7,865 nt of DNA from an uncultured Rikenellaceae bacterium (lineage in GTDB: Bacteria; Bacteroidota; Bacteroidia; Bacteroidales; Rikenellaceae), in contig CAMQVM010000062.1 of assembly GCA_947038135.1 (NCBI GenBank), forward strand, positions 1 through 7,865. Reading direction: 5' to 3'. Shown piece by piece: positions 5,226-7,865 of the stretch. A program made the position numbers and the translations under genes. The notes beneath the pieces are model-generated. The model did no database searches. It saw nothing but the letters and a program-made list of their open reading frames with translations, and was not told the origin of the DNA. Numbering within the stretch: the stretch's first letter is position 1; every line of letters starts with the position of its first letter.

Positions 5226-7370
5226 CTATGTAAGTGGCGGACGACGAACACAGCGGATAGAATAACCAGTACTTTTAGGGTACGTATGTTCTATAACATT
5301 AGTAGGACGTGTCAATAACTCATAAGCATCAGTTTCATTATATGAAGTACTTGACCAATAGTTACCATGAACACTATGTGGTTCGAGTGAATACCCAGAT
5401 AAAGGGAAGTAAACATCACCAAAAGTGGTTGAATAAATTGTGTAGGTTGGGTTAAAAACTTTTTTGTACATCATAAGAAGACGAAAGTCTTCTATGCTAG
5501 GTAAATACCAGTCTGAACGCCCCTCATGCCTCCAAGATTTACACGCATCTACTGCTTTATACCACACCGTATAGTGATTTCTACTATACAGATAGTCTTT
5601 TAACGCATTCTGAAGAACATCACCCTCCATAGGAAGATTTGTCGTTTTATCTATAAAAGTTGGACCTACATTACGATCTGCCCAAATAAGATGCACATTT
5701 CCATCTTGTATAATCGTAATAACAATAGTGTGACCAGCTTTATTACTTACTGTTATATTGGCAGTACGCTCATCAGTACCATTTCGTTCAATCGAAACAG
5801 TTAATATATTATCTGTTTTTGTAGCTACCGCCCAGTAATCCGATGACTTGACGCTCCACTCGTTAGATGAACTGAAGATATTAAAAGTTAATGTCTCTCC
5901 TGCTTTCTTAGCTGAAACTACACCAAAATTAGAGTTTAACGTGATAAGATTACTATCATACACTATATTTCCTAATGTGGCAATATATTTAACAACTGCT
6001 ACACCTGTTCCTGTATCTGCCCCTGACACTGCAACATTGATACTCTTGACATCACGATCTAACTTATCAGGAACATCATTTAGCGCAAAAGCTAATGTAC
6101 TTTTTGCTGTGCTTACACTTAACCCCGACAAGCTAACTGCAAAATCAGAAGGTGTGTTCATAGGAGCATCTTCAGAAGCGACTCTATTAACCTGAGCAAG
6201 CTCTATTATTGAAGGAGCTCCCGCAACTTCAAACTTATAACTCTTTGTATTTACATTTAATACATATTGACCATTGGTAACAACATCTGTACCCTCGTCT
6301 TCCACAATAATATCATATTTGATGTTACTTGGGGCGTGTATCAATGCACTGGTTGCACTTGGATAACCACCATTACCAACTTCACGAAGTTTGACTGTGT
6401 AGTGGTAATTATTTATAATATCAAAATATGTTTTGCTTGATGGGTCACATATATCTAAACGATGATATACAAAACCAGTGCTCGTTTTATTCTTCATTAT
6501 CATAGCCAAACGCTCTGTCTTTGGCTTATTGTCTGTAAGAGAGATAGGAGTCGCTCCGATAGTTCGAGTAGAGTAAGGATAAGCATAAATATAACTTGCT
6601 CCCGTAAAATTGTCATCTCCTTTTGCAGATGGTTGGTTTATCTCATCAATATTAGTAATTGTGGCAATAGGCTCTGAACCTGTTACTGCTACTGATGTTC
6701 CGTTGATATAGCCCATATCTGACAATTGATATAGCTTAAAAGTAGTATTCTCTGTAGTATAACTCGACCCCATATCACCCGGAACATGCCCCTCAGAACC
6801 ATACACAAGCTTAAGCTGAACCTTGGCAACACCTCGTTTTACACTAATAATAGGGCTACCAGTAGCAGTCCACTCACCAAACCCATACATAGGCAACCCT
6901 TTTTCCAAATCTGCAAGCCCAGAAGATGCTCCAGTAGAACTAGTAGCAAGCTTTGTTGCTTCAATCAACCCTGCTTTAGAAATAGTTAAATCGGTTATTG
7001 TTTTGTTAAAGATAACATATATCACATCTCCTTTTACAACGGTTCCATCTTTGAAAAATGGAATAATTCTACTATTTACACCAGTAGTACCATTTTTGAT
7101 ATCTTCAGGCACAACCTGTTCGGCATACTTTGGTGCAGTAGTATCATCTGCATCTTTACCATAAATAATAACATAGGCACTCTTAATGGCAACCTCAGAG
7201 GATGCTGAACGAGTAACTACACTAGCTGACTGAGACGGCATATTAACTGTGAGATACAGATTAGTATCAACTGGATCTTTAGAGTCATCAAGCACTTTGT
7301 TGCATCCAAAAAATGTCATGATCAAGGCTGAGCATGCAGCCCAAAATTTTAAATTGATTTTGTAATTCAT
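5226..7370 (-). CDS. Fimbrillin-like surface lipoprotein with BACON and FISUMP/DUF1566-like domains
   Basis: 714 aa, ATG at 7370. The start is supported by a classic lipoprotein signal: a basic N-terminus, a hydrophobic stretch FWAACSALIMTFFG, then Cys23 (lipobox FFGC) followed by NKVLDD. Residues 35-360 look like the Bacteroidales fimbrillin family (FimA/Mfa-like): VVTRSASSEVAIKSAYVIIY at 51-70, KRGVAKVQLKLVY near 178-190, and the closing NYHYTVKLREVG at 321-332. About 496-557 is a BACON domain (NEWSVKSSDYWAV, RTANITV, ITIIQDG). About 560-712 resembles FISUMP/DUF1566 surface domains (WADRNVG, DWYLPSIEDFRLL, YWSSTSYN, TGYSIRCVRR). In FimA-type pili such lipoproteins reach the outer membrane, and an Arg-site cleavage (R54 is a candidate) allows strand-exchange assembly. 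The added C-terminal domains suggest a tip or accessory adhesin, not a main shaft subunit. No other pilus gene is in the window. Confidence 0.8.
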   Translation of the reverse strand: MNYKINLKFWAACSALIMTFFGCNKVLDDSKDPVDTNLYLTVNMPSQSASVVTRSASSEVAIKSAYVIIYGKDADDTTAPKYAEQVVPEDIKNGTTGVNSRIIPFFKDGTVVKGDVIYVIFNKTITDLTISKAGLIEATKLATSSTGASSGLADLEKGLPMYGFGEWTATGSPIISVKRGVAKVQLKLVYGSEGHVPGDMGSSYTTENTTFKLYQLSDMGYINGTSVAVTGSEPIATITNIDEINQPSAKGDDNFTGASYIYAYPYSTRTIGATPISLTDNKPKTERLAMIMKNKTSTGFVYHRLDICDPSSKTYFDIINNYHYTVKLREVGNGGYPSATSALIHAPSNIKYDIIVEDEGTDVVTNGQYVLNVNTKSYKFEVAGAPSIIELAQVNRVASEDAPMNTPSDFAVSLSGLSVSTAKSTLAFALNDVPDKLDRDVKSINVAVSGADTGTGVAVVKYIATLGNIVYDSNLITLNSNFGVVSAKKAGETLTFNIFSSSNEWSVKSSDYWAVATKTDNILTVSIERNGTDERTANITVSNKAGHTIVITIIQDGNVHLIWADRNVGPTFIDKTTNLPMEGDVLQNALKDYLYSRNHYTVWYKAVDACKSWRHEGRSDWYLPSIEDFRLLMMYKKVFNPTYTIYSTTFGDVYFPLSGYSLEPHSVHGNYWSSTSYNETDAYELLTRPTNVIEHTYPKSTGYSIRCVRRPPLT

Positions 7371-7571
7371 AATATAGAAATTAATGTTTTAAACAGTTAA
7401 AAAAGTGATGTTATTCAGCTATTAGCGTGCGAAAAGCAAGCTATTTTGTGTATTAAAGAGATATTGATGCCACCTAAACAAAAAGACACGCAGTGAGCAA
7501 TACCCCAATAAATTAAGGGTTGATAAATCTCTCTCTTCCATAACACACTAAAAACAATACTAATTAAATGA

Positions 7572-7604
7572 CAAAGATAATAAATAAATTTTACTTTGGC
7601 AAAA
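7572..7604 (-). promoter_or_regulatory. Candidate promoter of the fimbrillin-like lipoprotein gene
   Basis: On the minus strand TTTTG (7600-7604), 20 nt, then TATCTTTG (7572-7579) matches both elements of the Bacteroidota promoter exactly. Transcription would start near 7565, leaving a leader of about 195 nt before the ATG at 7370. The AT-rich sequence just before the ATG has no equally good site. Confidence 0.5.
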
Positions 7605-7643
7605 CTAAATGAAACAAAACTAAAAATCGACAAACAACCTTGA

Positions 7644-7769
7644 CTATCTATCTCTAAGCAAGTAAGCATCAGTAACTATACCAGCACCTATAGAGACCAT
7701 TTCAAAATTACGAACTGCTACATCATTTTCGGAATTAGGATTTAAAGAGCACGCTAAAGCAAGATACAC
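7644..7769 (-). pseudogene. Coding-like relic (LNPxxENxxAVRNF repeat), copy 2
   Basis: From GTG at 7769 (an in-frame TGA lies just upstream) a 41-codon frame reads LALACSLNPNSENDVAVRNF, then EMVSIGAGIVTDAYLLRDR and a stop at 7644-7646. The segment 7693-7745 matches 4871-4923 on the other strand in DNA (about 43 of 53) and in translated protein. Conservation of the reading frame between two diverged copies suggests it once coded, or that it belongs to a dispersed element family. The parent protein is unrecognised. It is too short and starts too poorly to call a functional gene. Confidence 0.4.
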
Positions 7770-7865
7770 TCATCTTAACCACCGATTATTTATTATTGAT
7801 CATTAAATAGGGCGATTCGCAAAACCTAAAATATACTTATTATCAACTATTTAGGTATGGTTTTT

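Larger units (their letters stand above)
7371..7865. other. Upstream region of the lipoprotein gene, with relic sequence
   Basis: About 495 bp without a convincing intact gene. On the minus strand it holds a promoter match (7572-7604), a roughly 195-nt leader before the lipoprotein ATG, and a coding-like relic (7644-7769). A 7-bp inverted repeat ACCTAAA/TTTAGGT sits at 7824-7830 and 7850-7856. A 39-codon minus frame at 7422-7541 (MEERDLSTLN start) lies inside the leader; I see nothing to support it as a gene. Confidence 0.5.

Noticed and set aside
5848..7164. Several plus-strand open frames of 67-115 codons (5848-6195, 6462-6677, 6786-6989, 6823-7164)
   Set aside because: All lie antisense within the lipoprotein gene, whose frame has a clear signal and domains; no independent support.
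7415..7669. 84-codon minus-strand open frame starting MLTCLEIDSQ
   Set aside because: Its composition is hydrophobic and low-complexity with no recognisable family. It overlaps the coding-like relic in another frame and the best promoter match, so it is probably chance.
4871..7769. The lipoprotein gene as a composite transposon bounded by the relic copies
   Set aside because: The copies are short and diverged, show no transposase or target-site duplication, and do not bound the unit cleanly.

Overview
The window looks like a Bacteroidales (Bacteroidota) chromosome segment. The DNA is AT-rich, and start regions are A/T-rich instead of Shine-Dalgarno-like. Several sites match the Bacteroidota promoter pattern (TTG, about 18-20 nt, TAnnTTTG). 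The gene families also fit: a Bacteroidota-type T6SS tube protein (TssD), an ATP-dependent PEP carboxykinase, and a fimbrillin-like lipoprotein with BACON and FISUMP-type domains. Genus cannot be fixed from the sequence alone.

Left part (1-2157, minus strand): a compact type VI secretion cargo cluster, read right to left. It holds a protein with two TssD/Hcp-like domains in tandem, then a LysM-domain protein whose frame breaks at a run of five G, then the hydrophobic C-terminal part of that same protein in another frame. After these comes a small three-helix membrane protein (likely immunity), and the start of a second copy of that membrane protein is cut by the window edge. Gene spacings are 1-2 nt, so this is one translationally coupled unit. 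My reading is tube/carrier, membrane-active LysM effector, and duplicated membrane immunity protein.

Middle (2099-3068): about 970 bp of AT-rich non-coding DNA between the divergent T6SS cluster and pckA, with promoter-like sites on both strands. At 3069-4661 lies intact pckA (PEP carboxykinase, 530 aa), closed by a strong rho-independent terminator (4695-4733) and apparently monocistronic.

Right part (4734-7865): an approximately 490-bp gap with several inverted repeats, including a hairpin with 24-bp arms. Next is a 714-aa minus-strand lipoprotein with a fimbrillin-like N-terminal half, a BACON domain and a FISUMP/DUF1566-like C-terminus, probably a surface adhesin or minor/tip subunit of a FimA-type pilus. 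The gaps on both sides of it carry diverged, oppositely oriented copies of the same short coding-like sequence, a relic repeat family I cannot name. No tRNA, rRNA, CRISPR array or intact transposase is visible.
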